Below are positions 1 to 7,148 of a stretch of DNA of 15,043 nucleotides, piece after piece. Made by a program: the position numbers and the translations under genes. Positions within the stretch are counted from its first letter, which is position 1. Every line of letters starts with the position of its first letter. Below the pieces are notes generated by a model, which was not told where the DNA came from, searched no databases, and saw nothing but the letters and a program-made list of their open reading frames with translations. This stretch comes from Paracoccaceae bacterium (GTDB lineage Bacteria > Pseudomonadota > Alphaproteobacteria > Rhodobacterales > Rhodobacteraceae): NCBI GenBank assembly GCA_024304875.1, contig JAMWZF010000034.1, positions 1 through 15,043 on the forward strand, written 5' to 3'.

Positions 1-810
1 GACCAGCTGCGCGTTGGTGGCGAGCTGGCCCTTGGCGAGCCAGAGGTTGTCCTCCAGCCCCACCCGCACGTTGCCGCCCGCCAGCACCGCGGCGGCGACA
101 AAGGGCATCTGGTGCCGGCCGATGGAGAAGGCGGACCAGGTCCAGTCCGCAGGAACGGAGTCCACCATCGCCAGAAACGTCCGCAGATCGTCCGGCGCGC
201 CCCAGGGAATACCCATGCAGAGCTGGACGAGGGCGGGGGTCGCCAGGACGCCGTCCTCGGCAAGGGACTTCGCCAGCCAGAGGTGCCCGGTGTCAAAGCA
301 CTCCACCTCCGGCACCACCCCGGCTTCGGCCATCAGCCGGGTCATCGCGCGGAGCATGCCGGGGGTATTGGTCATCACGTAGTCGGCTTCGGCGAAGTTC
401 ATCGTGCCGCAGTCGAGGGTGCAGATCTCGGGCCGGCAGTCGAACAGGTGGGCCACCCGCTCCTCTGCCCCGGCCATGTCGGTGCCTTGGGCCAGGGGCA
501 GGGGGGCCGAGGGCGCGCCGAAGGTCAGATCGCCGCCCATCCCGGCGGTGAGGTTCAGGACCACGTCCACCTGCGACTCGCGGATACGGTCGGTCACCTC
601 GCGGAACAGGGAGGGATCGCGCGACGGTGCGCCGGTCTCGGGATCGCGGACATGGCAATGCACGATGGCGGCGCCGGCCTTCGCGGCGTCGATGGCACTG
701 GCCGCGATCTGCTCGGGCGAGCGCGGCACATGCGGGCTCCGGTCCTGGGTCGCGCCCGACCCGGTCACGGCGCAGGTGATGAACACCTCGCGGTTCATCG
801 CAAGTGGCAT
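1..810 (-). CDS. BKACE family (DUF849) beta-keto acid cleavage enzyme, 3' end missing
   Basis: The family condenses a beta-keto acid with acetyl-CoA and splits it into acetoacetate and a new CoA ester, using a metal ion; the founding member is 3-keto-5-aminohexanoate cleavage enzyme of lysine fermentation. The visible 270 residues begin MPLAMNREVFITCAVTGSG and show the metal-binding pair H51/H53 in VHCHVRD and the NVRVGLEDN segment with R249 and E253. About 30-40 C-terminal residues lie beyond the left edge. The frame is open throughout. The first ATG (810) is chosen because a GGGGGA Shine-Dalgarno lies 8 nt upstream; an in-frame ATG at 798 is possible. The gene follows the sugar transferase by 24 bp on the same strand. 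Substrate cannot be read from sequence: relatives act on 3-keto-5-aminohexanoate, dehydrocarnitine and other keto acids. The family call is firm; the substrate is open. Confidence 0.93.
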   Translation of the reverse strand, partial: MPLAMNREVFITCAVTGSGATQDRSPHVPRSPEQIAASAIDAAKAGAAIVHCHVRDPETGAPSRDPSLFREVTDRIRESQVDVVLNLTAGMGGDLTFGAPSAPLPLAQGTDMAGAEERVAHLFDCRPEICTLDCGTMNFAEADYVMTNTPGMLRAMTRLMAEAGVVPEVECFDTGHLWLAKSLAEDGVLATPALVQLCMGIPWGAPDDLRTFLAMVDSVPADWTWSAFSIGRHQMPFVAAAVLAGGNVRVGLEDNLWLAKGQLATNAQLV

Positions 811-829
811 GCGGCAGTCCCCCTGCCGC
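811..829 (-). promoter_or_regulatory. Hairpin presenting the Shine-Dalgarno sequence in its loop
   Basis: Read on the minus strand, GCGGCAG and CTGCCGC form a perfect 7-bp stem closing a GGGGA loop, and the next base is the A of the BKACE start codon at 810. The loop is the only good Shine-Dalgarno sequence for this gene. The inverted repeat is seen directly; a role in translational control is inference. Confidence 0.5.
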
Positions 830-834
830 CGACC

Positions 835-1446
835 CTAACGGCGCCGCAGGCGTCCGCGAAACGTCTGCCACAGAATCGCGAGATCGAAACACAAAGTGCG
901 GCGGGCCTGCCACATCAGGTCCAGCCGGGCCTTGCGCGGGATGCAGGCGCGGACGTAGGCGGCCTCGGTTTCCCCCGCCGTGGAGCACCGCGAAAGCAGA
1001 GCCTCCTCGTGATCGGCGTAGACCACCGAGGCAAGCCCGGTGATCCCGGGCCGAGACCGCAGGACGTGGGCGTAGAGGTCGGGGAACATCTCGACATAGC
1101 GGCGGAGTGGCGGGCGCGGGCCGACGAAGGACATGTCGCCGCGCAGCACGTTCCAGAGCTGCGGCAGCTCGTCCAGTCGGGTCCGCCGCAGGGTGCGGCC
1201 GGTGCGCGTGATCCGGGCCGCCTTGTCCGCGCCGGTGACGCCGGAATCGGCCGGATCGACACGCATCGTTCGGAACTTGATCAGGAGAAACGCCTGTTCG
1301 GGGGTCTTCATCCGCTCCGACCGGTACAGGATCGGGCGTCCCTCGTTCAGAAGGATGACAAGCGCGGTGCAGGCGATCATCGGTCCGAGAAGAAAGAGCA
1401 GGAGCACCGACAAGACGACGTCGAAGACGCGCTTGGCGGGGGTCAT
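835..1446 (-). CDS. Short-form bacterial sugar transferase (undecaprenyl-phosphate sugar-1-phosphate transferase)
   Basis: Probable priming enzyme of exopolysaccharide synthesis: it transfers a hexose-1-phosphate from a nucleotide sugar to undecaprenyl phosphate at the inner membrane. The 203-residue protein has one N-terminal membrane segment (about residues 9-33), then the family blocks KFRTMRVD (57-64), TRLDELPQLWNVLRGDMS (89-106) followed by FVGPRP, and later PGITGLA. It has the length of ExoY-like single-anchor members, not the five-helix WbaP form. The frame stays open upstream, but start 1446 is preferred because the family begins here (MTPAKRVFDVV) and its ATG overlaps the TGA of the upstream epimerase gene (ATGA), implying translational coupling. 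It is third in an operon after the exporter and epimerase. The sugar donor is unknown. Confidence 0.93.
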   Translation of the reverse strand: MTPAKRVFDVVLSVLLLFLLGPMIACTALVILLNEGRPILYRSERMKTPEQAFLLIKFRTMRVDPADSGVTGADKAARITRTGRTLRRTRLDELPQLWNVLRGDMSFVGPRPPLRRYVEMFPDLYAHVLRSRPGITGLASVVYADHEEALLSRCSTAGETEAAYVRACIPRKARLDLMWQARRTLCFDLAILWQTFRGRLRRR

Positions 1447-2273
1447 CGGCGCAGGTCCCGCCATTCGGCGACGATTTCCTCGGCACGGCCCGCCGTGTCC
1501 GGCAGGTCGACGTAGGTGCGCAGGTAGGTCGGCGACAGGGTCAGTTCGGCAAGGGCGCCCGGGGGGGCGGAAACCGGCTCCCAGTCCAGTCCGGCCGCGT
1601 CGAGAAGGGCCGCCATCTCGACCGGGGCCGGGCCGCACAGGTTCAGCACCGGCGGCAGGCGTCCCGCAAGGGACAGCCGGCAGAGGTCGGCCAGAACGCG
1701 GGCCAGGGTCACGGGGCCGAGGTAGCTGCGCACCGGGGTCCGCCCGTCCGGGAACCGATGCAGCTCGATCCTCCGGCCGGGCACCCGCCCTCCCAGAAGT
1801 GCGTCCGCACCGGCGACATTGCCGAGCCGGAGGGCGGTGGTGCCGGGCCGGGCGCGGACCCGGGTTTCAACTTCGGCCTTGGCCCGGCCATAGGCGCTTT
1901 GCGGCGAAACAGACTCTGTTTCGGCACGATCCGCGCCCCCGTCATAGACGGCGGACGAAGACATCGTGACGATCGGGCAGGGTGCGACGGCGGCCAGCGC
2001 GTCGAACAGCTTCCAGTGATCGTCGTGCGCTTCGGCGCCCGGCGCCCGCGTCGGCCCGGCCAGGTCGAGGACGAGATCGGCACCTTCCAGGACGCGGGCG
2101 AACCCTTCGGGGTCGGTCATGCGGCAGGCCACCATCGCCGCCTCGACCGGCCCTTCGGCCCGCCGCCCCGTGAACACCGGCCCGAGGCCCACCGGACGCT
2201 TCGTGCCCCAGACCTGACCGAGGATGCCCCCGATCCGGCCCGTGGCCCCGGCAACGACGAGCCGGGCAGCCAT
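1443..2273 (-). CDS. NAD(P)-dependent epimerase/dehydratase (extended SDR)
   Basis: Extended short-chain dehydrogenase of 276 residues, probably modifying a nucleotide sugar or lipid-linked sugar for the polysaccharide made by this operon. The N-terminal Rossmann motif is GATGRIG (residues 9-15). The catalytic pair Y128/K132 sits in SAYGRAKAE, with the serines of TMSSSAVYDGG (about 103-113) upstream, the usual order for this class. The ATG overlaps the stop codon of the exporter gene by one base (TGATG) and the TGA overlaps the transferase start (ATGA), so three genes are read as a coupled unit. No strong Shine-Dalgarno is visible, consistent with re-initiation. The precise reaction (epimerase, reductase or dehydratase) cannot be told from the sequence. 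Confidence 0.88.
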   Translation of the reverse strand: MAARLVVAGATGRIGGILGQVWGTKRPVGLGPVFTGRRAEGPVEAAMVACRMTDPEGFARVLEGADLVLDLAGPTRAPGAEAHDDHWKLFDALAAVAPCPIVTMSSSAVYDGGADRAETESVSPQSAYGRAKAEVETRVRARPGTTALRLGNVAGADALLGGRVPGRRIELHRFPDGRTPVRSYLGPVTLARVLADLCRLSLAGRLPPVLNLCGPAPVEMAALLDAAGLDWEPVSAPPGALAELTLSPTYLRTYVDLPDTAGRAEEIVAEWRDLRR

Positions 2274-3397
2274 CAGCCCGCGGCGGCGATCTGCCGCCCG
2301 AGCCCGAGGGCGCTGCCGAGGATGCCGAAGATGGTCTGCGCCGTGGTCACCGGGCTCTCCGAGGCGTAGACGAGGTCGCCGGGCCGGATGTGGAACTGCC
2401 CGGCCGAGAAGAGGCCGTCCGCCGTCGTCAGGTCGATGGTGAAGACGACCCTCTCCTGGCTCGGGCCGCCGGAACGGACGGCGGATGCAGGATAGTCACG
2501 CAGGATCAGGATGCCCTGCGGATCGGCCCGGCTCTCGGCCACGCCGCCGATGATCGCCATGGCCTCGATCGCGGTCAGATCGGCCTTGGTGAAGGGATGC
2601 ACCGCCTCGGTCCCCGCCGCGCCGAGCGACAGGAAGGTCCGCTCGTCCGCCTCGATGATAACCCGGTCGCCGCCCACCATCGTGGTGTTCAGGGACGGGT
2701 TTTCGTACAGCCGGTCGAGCGACGTGCCGTAGACCTGCCCGCCGCGATGCAGCCGGACCTGCGGATTGCGCAGGGACGGGGTCACCCCCCCGGCCTCGGC
2801 GAGCATCGACAGCAGGGTGATGTCGCGGTCGATCAGCGGGTAGACCCCCGGCGCGGCGACCCCGCCGACCAGGCTCACCGTGCTTTGCCGTCCTTCCGCC
2901 AGTTCGACCTGGACCTGGGCCGAGGGCGTGACCTCGACGTATTTCTCCTCGATCACTTCGCGGGCGCGCTCGGGGCTCATGCCCGAGACCTTCTGCTCGC
3001 CGATGTAGGGCAGAAACAGAAAGCCCGAGGGAGAGACGCGCATCGCCTCCATCCGGACGAACCGCTGGCCGGGCGCGGTCAGCAGGCCGTTCTCCTCGGT
3101 GTTCCAGATCGTGATGGTCAGGGCATCGCCGGGCGCGATGATGCGGTTGGCCGGCTGCTCAACCCGGTTGATCCAGTTGTATCCGCGCTCGCCGATCCGG
3201 GGCCAGGCGGCATAGACGGGCAGCAGGTCGCGGGTCACCGGCGCGACGGCGAAATCGGGCAGGGGCGTGCCGTCCTCGGCACGGTCGGACACCGCCAGCA
3301 CCTCGGCCTGAAAGCCGGCGCCGCGCGGCACCGACTCGCAGGCCGCGACAAGGGCGCAGAGCAGGATGGCGGCCAGCCGCAGTGGGCTAAATGACAT
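2273..3397 (-). CDS. Wza-type polysaccharide export outer-membrane lipoprotein
   Basis: Outer-membrane auxiliary protein of exopolysaccharide export, expected to form the channel through which polymer leaves the cell. The chosen start gives MSFSPLRLAAILLCALVAAC, a lipoprotein signal peptide with C20 as the likely lipidated residue. The GGGGGGAC Shine-Dalgarno just upstream supports this start over an open-frame ATG 42 nt further up. The mature protein of the 374-residue precursor has a poly-export domain (IIAPGDALTITIWNTEENG, then LPYIGEQKVSGMSPERAREV) and SLBB-like segments (VSLVGGVAAPGVYPL; later GAAGTEAVHPF). It is first in the operon, with the epimerase and sugar transferase following by overlap. 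No Wzc-type kinase, flippase, polymerase or further glycosyltransferase is in the window, so the rest of the pathway must lie elsewhere. Confidence 0.93.
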   Translation of the reverse strand: MSFSPLRLAAILLCALVAACESVPRGAGFQAEVLAVSDRAEDGTPLPDFAVAPVTRDLLPVYAAWPRIGERGYNWINRVEQPANRIIAPGDALTITIWNTEENGLLTAPGQRFVRMEAMRVSPSGFLFLPYIGEQKVSGMSPERAREVIEEKYVEVTPSAQVQVELAEGRQSTVSLVGGVAAPGVYPLIDRDITLLSMLAEAGGVTPSLRNPQVRLHRGGQVYGTSLDRLYENPSLNTTMVGGDRVIIEADERTFLSLGAAGTEAVHPFTKADLTAIEAMAIIGGVAESRADPQGILILRDYPASAVRSGGPSQERVVFTIDLTTADGLFSAGQFHIRPGDLVYASESPVTTAQTIFGILGSALGLGRQIAAAG

Positions 3398-3425
3398 CTG
3401 GTCCCCCCGGTTCAGAGCGCCCCCA

Positions 3426-3454
3426 GCTATAGAAACCACAGGTCGAAAGGGAAA
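3426..3454 (-). promoter_or_regulatory. Candidate promoter of the exopolysaccharide operon
   Basis: On the minus strand TTTCCC and TATAGC are 17 bp apart in the least GC-rich part of the 93-bp gap between trhO and the export gene. A start site near 3419 would give a leader of about 22 nt containing the Shine-Dalgarno. The -35 match is weak, so this is found by eye only. Confidence 0.35.
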
Positions 3455-3490
3455 GCGGGAAGTGATCCGGCCCGCAGGCAGTTGCCGTCG

Positions 3491-4393
3491 TCACCCGCCC
3501 AGATGCCGCTCGCCCCTCTCCCTGGCCAGTCCGATCTGTCTCTGGCGTTCCCGAAAGCGGAGCTTGTCGGCCGGGCTGGTTTCGGCCGAACAGTGATGAC
3601 AGGCGACGCCCTCCTCGAATTCCGGACGCTCCCGGTCCTCGGGCAGCAGGGGGCGGCGGCAGGCATGGCACAGGACGTGCGGCCCCTCGCGCAGTCCGTG
3701 CCCGACCGAAACCCGCCGGTCGAAGACGAAGCAGTCCCCCTGCCAGAGGCTGTCCTCCTCCGGCACCTCCTCGAGGTACTTCAGGATGCCGCCCTTCAGG
3801 TGAAACACCTCCTCCACCCCCTGGCCGATCAGGTAGTTCGTCGACTTCTCGCAGCGGATGCCGCCGGTGCAGAACATCGCGATGCGCTTGCCTTCGAACT
3901 TGGCGCGGTTTGCCTGCCACCAAGCGGGGAAGTCCCGGAACGAGGCGGTTTCAGGGTCTATTGCACCTGAAAACGTCCCGATCTCCACCTCGTAGTCGTT
4001 GCGGGTGTCGATCACGGCGACGTCCGGCGCGGCGATCAGCGCGTTCCACTCCGCGGGGTCCACATAGCGGCCGGTCCCGGCCAGCGGGTCGACCTGCGGC
4101 TGGCCCATGGTGACGATCTCGCGCTTCAGCCGGACCTTGAGCCGGGCGAAGGGCGGTGCGGTGGCCGTGCTTTCCTTCCACTCGAGGTCCGCACAGCCGG
4201 GCAGGGTGCGGATGTGGGCCAGAACAGTGTCTAGCCCGGCGCGACTCCCCGCTATCGTTCCGTTGATCCCTTCGGAGGCGAGAAGCAGAGTGCCGGTCAC
4301 GCCCTCAGCCCGGCACACCGCTTCCAGCGGCCCGCGCAGCGCGGCAGGGTCGTCGAAGCGGGTGAACCGGTAGAGGGCGGCGACGGTGAACAT
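3491..4393 (-). CDS. trhO: tRNA uridine(34) hydroxylase TrhO (YceA-type rhodanese protein)
   Basis: Oxygen-dependent enzyme that hydroxylates the wobble uridine of certain tRNAs to 5-hydroxyuridine, the first step toward cmo5U/mcmo5U. The 300-residue protein starts MFTVAALYRFTRFDD and has the N-terminal family domain (to about 95), a rhodanese domain (about 110-205) with active-site loop C175-TGGIR-C181 and EKS after it, and a C-terminal Cys pair set (CHAC and CHHC, about 240-265) that could bind zinc. Length and order match the family. Start 4393 is fixed by the conserved N-terminus; the frame is open far upstream only because it runs antisense to smpB. It is divergent from smpB and not obviously in an operon. 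The product is the first of three rhodanese-fold proteins in 4 kb. Confidence 0.95.
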   Translation of the reverse strand: MFTVAALYRFTRFDDPAALRGPLEAVCRAEGVTGTLLLASEGINGTIAGSRAGLDTVLAHIRTLPGCADLEWKESTATAPPFARLKVRLKREIVTMGQPQVDPLAGTGRYVDPAEWNALIAAPDVAVIDTRNDYEVEIGTFSGAIDPETASFRDFPAWWQANRAKFEGKRIAMFCTGGIRCEKSTNYLIGQGVEEVFHLKGGILKYLEEVPEEDSLWQGDCFVFDRRVSVGHGLREGPHVLCHACRRPLLPEDRERPEFEEGVACHHCSAETSPADKLRFRERQRQIGLARERGERHLGG

Positions 4394-4401
4394 GGGCGAG
4401 G

Positions 4402-4430
4402 GTCCTACACCCCGGCCCCGCGCCGGGCAA
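4402..4430 (-). promoter_or_regulatory. Candidate trhO promoter
   Basis: Minus-strand TTGCCC and TAGGAC are separated by exactly 17 bp, with the trhO ATG 8 nt beyond the second box. This would give an almost leaderless transcript. The same box pair (TTGCCC, 17 bp, TAGCAC) precedes sseA. Match to the sigma-70 consensus is moderate. Confidence 0.3.
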
Positions 4431-4439
4431 TGCGGCCAC

Positions 4440-4468
4440 TGGACTTGAGGCCACCCGGCGCCTATCTC
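4440..4468 (+). promoter_or_regulatory. Candidate smpB promoter, leaderless start
   Basis: TGGACT and TATCTC are 17 bp apart, and the smpB ATG at 4475 is where transcription would be expected to start. No Shine-Dalgarno is visible in front of that ATG, which fits leaderless translation. The assignment is by eye and tentative. Confidence 0.28.
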
Positions 4469-4474
4469 GCCCAA

Positions 4475-4948
4475 ATGGCCAAGAAGGACGACAACCCGAA
4501 CTACCAGGTGATCTCCGAGAACCGGAGGGCGCGGTTCGACTATGCCATCGAGGACGACATCGAGGTCGGCATCGTGCTGACCGGGTCCGAGGTGAAGTCG
4601 CTCCGCACCGGCCAGTCCAACATTGCCGACAGCTACGCCGAGGTCTCGGAAAGCGAGCTCTGGCTGACCAACGCCTACATCGCCCCCTACACCCAGGCCA
4701 TGTTCCCGCACGAGGAACGGCGGCGGCGCAAGCTGCTGGCGTCCAAGCGCGAGATCTCGCGGCTCTGGAACGCCACCCAGCGGCAGGGGATGACCATCGT
4801 TCCGCTGGTGATGTACTTCAACCACCGCGGCATCGTGAAACTCAAGATCGCCACCGCCAAGGGCAAGAACGTCGCCGACAAGCGGCAGACCTCGGCCAAG
4901 CGGGACTGGAACCGGCAGAAGCAGAGACTGCTGAAGGACCACGGCTAG
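4475..4948 (+). CDS. smpB: SsrA-binding protein SmpB
   Basis: Binds tmRNA and delivers it to stalled ribosomes during trans-translation, standing in for the codon-anticodon pairing. The 157-residue protein has the typical course: NYQVISENRRARFDY near the start, GIVLTGSEVKSLRTGQSNI, the WLTNAYIAPYTQ strand, the basic HEERRRRKLL segment, then the charged C-terminal tail (GKNVADKRQTSAKRDWNRQKQR) that becomes helical in the A site. Length matches the family. ATG 4475 (MAKKDDNPNY) is preferred because the family begins here; the in-frame ATG at 4430 adds 15 non-conserved residues. Neither start has a Shine-Dalgarno. Divergent from trhO, with 81 bp between. The tmRNA gene is not in the window. Confidence 0.97.
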   Translation: MAKKDDNPNYQVISENRRARFDYAIEDDIEVGIVLTGSEVKSLRTGQSNIADSYAEVSESELWLTNAYIAPYTQAMFPHEERRRRKLLASKREISRLWNATQRQGMTIVPLVMYFNHRGIVKLKIATAKGKNVADKRQTSAKRDWNRQKQRLLKDHG

Positions 4949-4953
4949 GGCCC

Positions 4954-4974
4954 GTCCCGGCCCCGAGCCGGGAC
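4954..4974 (+). terminator. GC-rich hairpin after smpB, possible terminator
   Basis: GTCCCGGC and GCCGGGAC form a perfect 8-bp stem around a CCCGA loop, 6 nt after the smpB stop codon. Position favours a transcript-end role, but there is no T-run after it, so classic intrinsic termination is doubtful. Confidence 0.45.
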
Positions 4975-4985
4975 CCCGCCGAACA

Positions 4986-5009
4986 CCCGGACCCCGGATC
5001 GGGTCCGGG
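4986..5009. repeat. GC-rich palindrome, REP-like
   Basis: CCCGGACCC and GGGTCCGGG form a perfect 9-bp inverted repeat with a 6-base loop (CGGATC), 11 bp after the first hairpin. A second pairing, GGTCC at 5002-5006 with GGACC at 5014-5018, competes with it. Similar CCCGG/ATC palindromes are common between genes in alphaproteobacteria; copy number here is unknown. Confidence 0.5.
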
Positions 5010-5030
5010 CCCGGGACCCCCCGACCGCCC

Positions 5031-5059
5031 TTGCCCCGAGGCCCGCCCGGCGGTAGCAC
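5031..5059 (+). promoter_or_regulatory. Candidate promoter of the sseA operon
   Basis: TTGCCC and TAGCAC are 17 bp apart, giving a start near 5066 and a leader of about 22 nt that contains the GGAG ribosome site at 5075-5078. The boxes nearly match those proposed for trhO. Assigned by eye, low certainty. Confidence 0.3.
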
Positions 5060-5087
5060 GACGCAGCCCCGACTGGAGCCGCGCCCG

Positions 5088-5942
5088 ATGACCGACGACC
5101 CAAGGACCCTCGTTTCCACCGACTGGCTGGCCGCCCACCTCCAGGACCCGGACCTGCGGATCCTCGACGCCTCCTGGCACATGCCGGCGGACGGGCGCGA
5201 TGCGAAGGCCGAGTTCGAGGCCACCCACATCCCCGGGGCCCGGTTCTTCGATATCGACGACATCTCGGACCACCGCAGCGAGTTGCCCCACATGGTGCCG
5301 CCGCCAGAGAAGTTCATCTCCCGCGTCCGGGCCCTCGGCGTCGGCGACGGGCACCAGGTGGTGGTCTACGACAGCAAGGGCATCTTCAGCGCCGCGCGGG
5401 TCTGGTGGCTGTTCCGGCACATGGGCAAGACGGACGTGGCCGTGCTCGACGGCGGGCTGCCCAAGTGGCAGGCCGAGGGGCGCGAGGTCGAGGACATGGC
5501 CCCGATCATCCGAGACCGGCACATCACCGTGACGCGGCAGAACCAGATGGTGAGGGACGTGACGCAGGTCGCCCGCGCCTCGAAGCTGAAGGATCACGAG
5601 ATCATCGACGCCCGCGCCGCCGCCCGCTTCCGCGGCGAGGTGCCCGAGCCCCGCGAGGGGCTCAAGGCCGGGCACATCCCCGGCGCCCGCAACCTGCCCT
5701 TCACCGAGCTTCTGAACGCCGACGGCACCATGAAGGACCCCGCGGGTCTCAAGCAGGCCTTCGCCGCCGCCGGGGTGGACCTCGGCAAGCCCGCCATTAC
5801 CTCATGCGGGTCCGGCGTCACCGCCGCCATCATCAACCTGGCCCTCGAGCGGATCGGCAAAACCGACCACGCGCTCTACGACGGGTCCTGGACCGAGTGG
5901 GGCAGCTACCCCGAACTCGGCATCGCAACTGGAGAAGAATAA
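5088..5942 (+). CDS. sseA: 3-mercaptopyruvate sulfurtransferase (tandem rhodanese)
   Basis: Takes sulfur from 3-mercaptopyruvate onto its active-site cysteine as a persulfide and passes it to thiols or acceptors, leaving pyruvate. The 284-residue protein has two rhodanese domains. The N-terminal one (about 8-130) is inactive, with D95 in VVVYDSKG at the catalytic position. The C-terminal one (about 160-280) has C240 in CGSGVTA, the loop typical of mercaptopyruvate rather than thiosulfate sulfurtransferases. ATG 5088 has GGAG 9 nt upstream and gives the conserved N-terminus; an in-frame ATG at 5031 adds a Pro/Gly-rich stretch unlike the family. The aminotransferase gene follows after 3 bp, so the two are surely co-transcribed. 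Substrate preference is from the motif, not shown directly. Confidence 0.95.
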   Translation: MTDDPRTLVSTDWLAAHLQDPDLRILDASWHMPADGRDAKAEFEATHIPGARFFDIDDISDHRSELPHMVPPPEKFISRVRALGVGDGHQVVVYDSKGIFSAARVWWLFRHMGKTDVAVLDGGLPKWQAEGREVEDMAPIIRDRHITVTRQNQMVRDVTQVARASKLKDHEIIDARAAARFRGEVPEPREGLKAGHIPGARNLPFTELLNADGTMKDPAGLKQAFAAAGVDLGKPAITSCGSGVTAAIINLALERIGKTDHALYDGSWTEWGSYPELGIATGEE

Positions 5943-5945
5943 CCC

Positions 5946-7136
5946 ATGTTCGAGACGCTCAAGGAGCAGCCCGCCGACAAGATCCTGTCGCTGATGACGG
6001 CCTACCGGGCCGACCCGCGGGATCGGAAGATCGACCTCGGCGTCGGGGTCTACAAGGACGCCAGCGGCAACACCCCCGTCATGCGGGCGGTCAAGAAAGC
6101 CGAGCAGCGCCTCGTCGACCGGCAGGAGACCAAGGCCTACGTCGGCCTCGCCGGCGACCCGGCCTTCTCGGACGCGATGATCGACCTCGTGCTGAAGGAC
6201 AGCGTCCCGCGCGAGCGCATCGCCGCCATCGCCACGCCTGGCGGCACCGGCGCCGTGCGCCAGGCGCTCGAGCTGATCCGCCTGGCCGCGCCCCGCGCCC
6301 GGGTCTGGCTCTCCAACCCGACCTGGCCGAACCACCCGTCGATCGTGAAGTTCCTCGGCATGCCGATGACCGAGTACCGGTATTTCGACAGCTCGACCGG
6401 CCTCATCGACTTCGACGGGATGCTGGCCGACCTCGGCAAGGTGGCCGAGGGCGACGTCGTCCTGCTGCACGGCTGCTGCCACAACCCGACCGGCGCCAAC
6501 CTGACCCGCGAACAGCTGGCCGAGACGATTTCCTGCCTTCAGGCGCGCAAGGCCATCCCGATGGTCGACATCGCCTACCAGGGCTTTGGCGACGGGCTGG
6601 ACGCGGACGCCTACGCCACCCGCAAGATCGCGTCGAGCTTCGACAACGTGCTGATCGCGGCCTCCTGCTCCAAGAACTTCGGTGTCTATCGCGAGCGGAC
6701 CGGCCTTCTGATGGCCATCGCGAGGGACGCGGCCGAGACGAAGGTGACCCAAGGCAACCTCAACTTCCTGAACCGGCAGAACTATTCCTTCCCGCCCGAC
6801 CACGGCGCCCGGGTCGTGACCGAGATCCTGACCGACCCCGAGCTGCGCGCCGACTGGGAGGCCGAGCTGGAGGAGGTCCGCACCACGATGCTGGACCTGC
6901 GCAAACAGCTGGCTGAGGAACTGCGCCGGCAGACCAACTCGGACCGCTTCGATTTCGTCGCCGACCACCGCGGCATGTTCTCGCGCCTCGGTGTGCCGAC
7001 CGACGTGGTCGACCGCTTGCGCGAGGAACACGGCGTCTACATGGTCGGGGACAGCCGGATGAACATCGCCGGGTTGAACAAGGACACGGTGCCCCAGCTC
7101 GCCGCCGCCATCGCGGCCGTCATGCAGGGCCGGTAG
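5946..7136 (+). CDS. Class I aspartate/aromatic amino acid aminotransferase
   Basis: PLP enzyme that moves amino groups between amino acids and 2-oxo acids. The 396 residues match the AspC/TyrB subgroup (class I-alpha) in length and motifs: VYKDASGNTPVM (36-47), HGCCHNPTGANLT (175-187) with N180, D208 and Y211 for the cofactor, PLP lysine K243 in ASCSKNFGVYRERTG with phosphate-binding R251, and the substrate-carboxylate arginine in DSRMNIAGLN near residue 370. The start overlaps no gene, but its GGAGAAG ribosome site lies inside the last codons of sseA. Aspartate and aromatic specificity cannot be separated by eye. Enzymes of this subgroup can also transaminate cysteine to 3-mercaptopyruvate, the SseA substrate, which makes the gene order meaningful (inference). 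Confidence 0.94.
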   Translation: MFETLKEQPADKILSLMTAYRADPRDRKIDLGVGVYKDASGNTPVMRAVKKAEQRLVDRQETKAYVGLAGDPAFSDAMIDLVLKDSVPRERIAAIATPGGTGAVRQALELIRLAAPRARVWLSNPTWPNHPSIVKFLGMPMTEYRYFDSSTGLIDFDGMLADLGKVAEGDVVLLHGCCHNPTGANLTREQLAETISCLQARKAIPMVDIAYQGFGDGLDADAYATRKIASSFDNVLIAASCSKNFGVYRERTGLLMAIARDAAETKVTQGNLNFLNRQNYSFPPDHGARVVTEILTDPELRADWEAELEEVRTTMLDLRKQLAEELRRQTNSDRFDFVADHRGMFSRLGVPTDVVDRLREEHGVYMVGDSRMNIAGLNKDTVPQLAAAIAAVMQGR

Positions 7137-7148
7137 GGAGGAGACCAC

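Noticed and set aside
112..1515. Long plus-strand frame antisense to the BKACE and sugar transferase genes
   Set aside because: Its translation is His/Gly/Arg-rich with no family motif, and the opposite strand encodes two clearly recognisable proteins. It arises from high GC at third positions.
4949..5087. tmRNA or small RNA gene beside smpB
   Set aside because: The gap is only 139 bp, with two hairpins and a promoter-like pair. There is no tRNA-like acceptor end or tag-peptide frame.
4394..5317. Upstream extension of the trhO frame by some 300 codons
   Set aside because: The extension is antisense to smpB and sseA, and TrhO proteins start at the MFTVAALYRF position.
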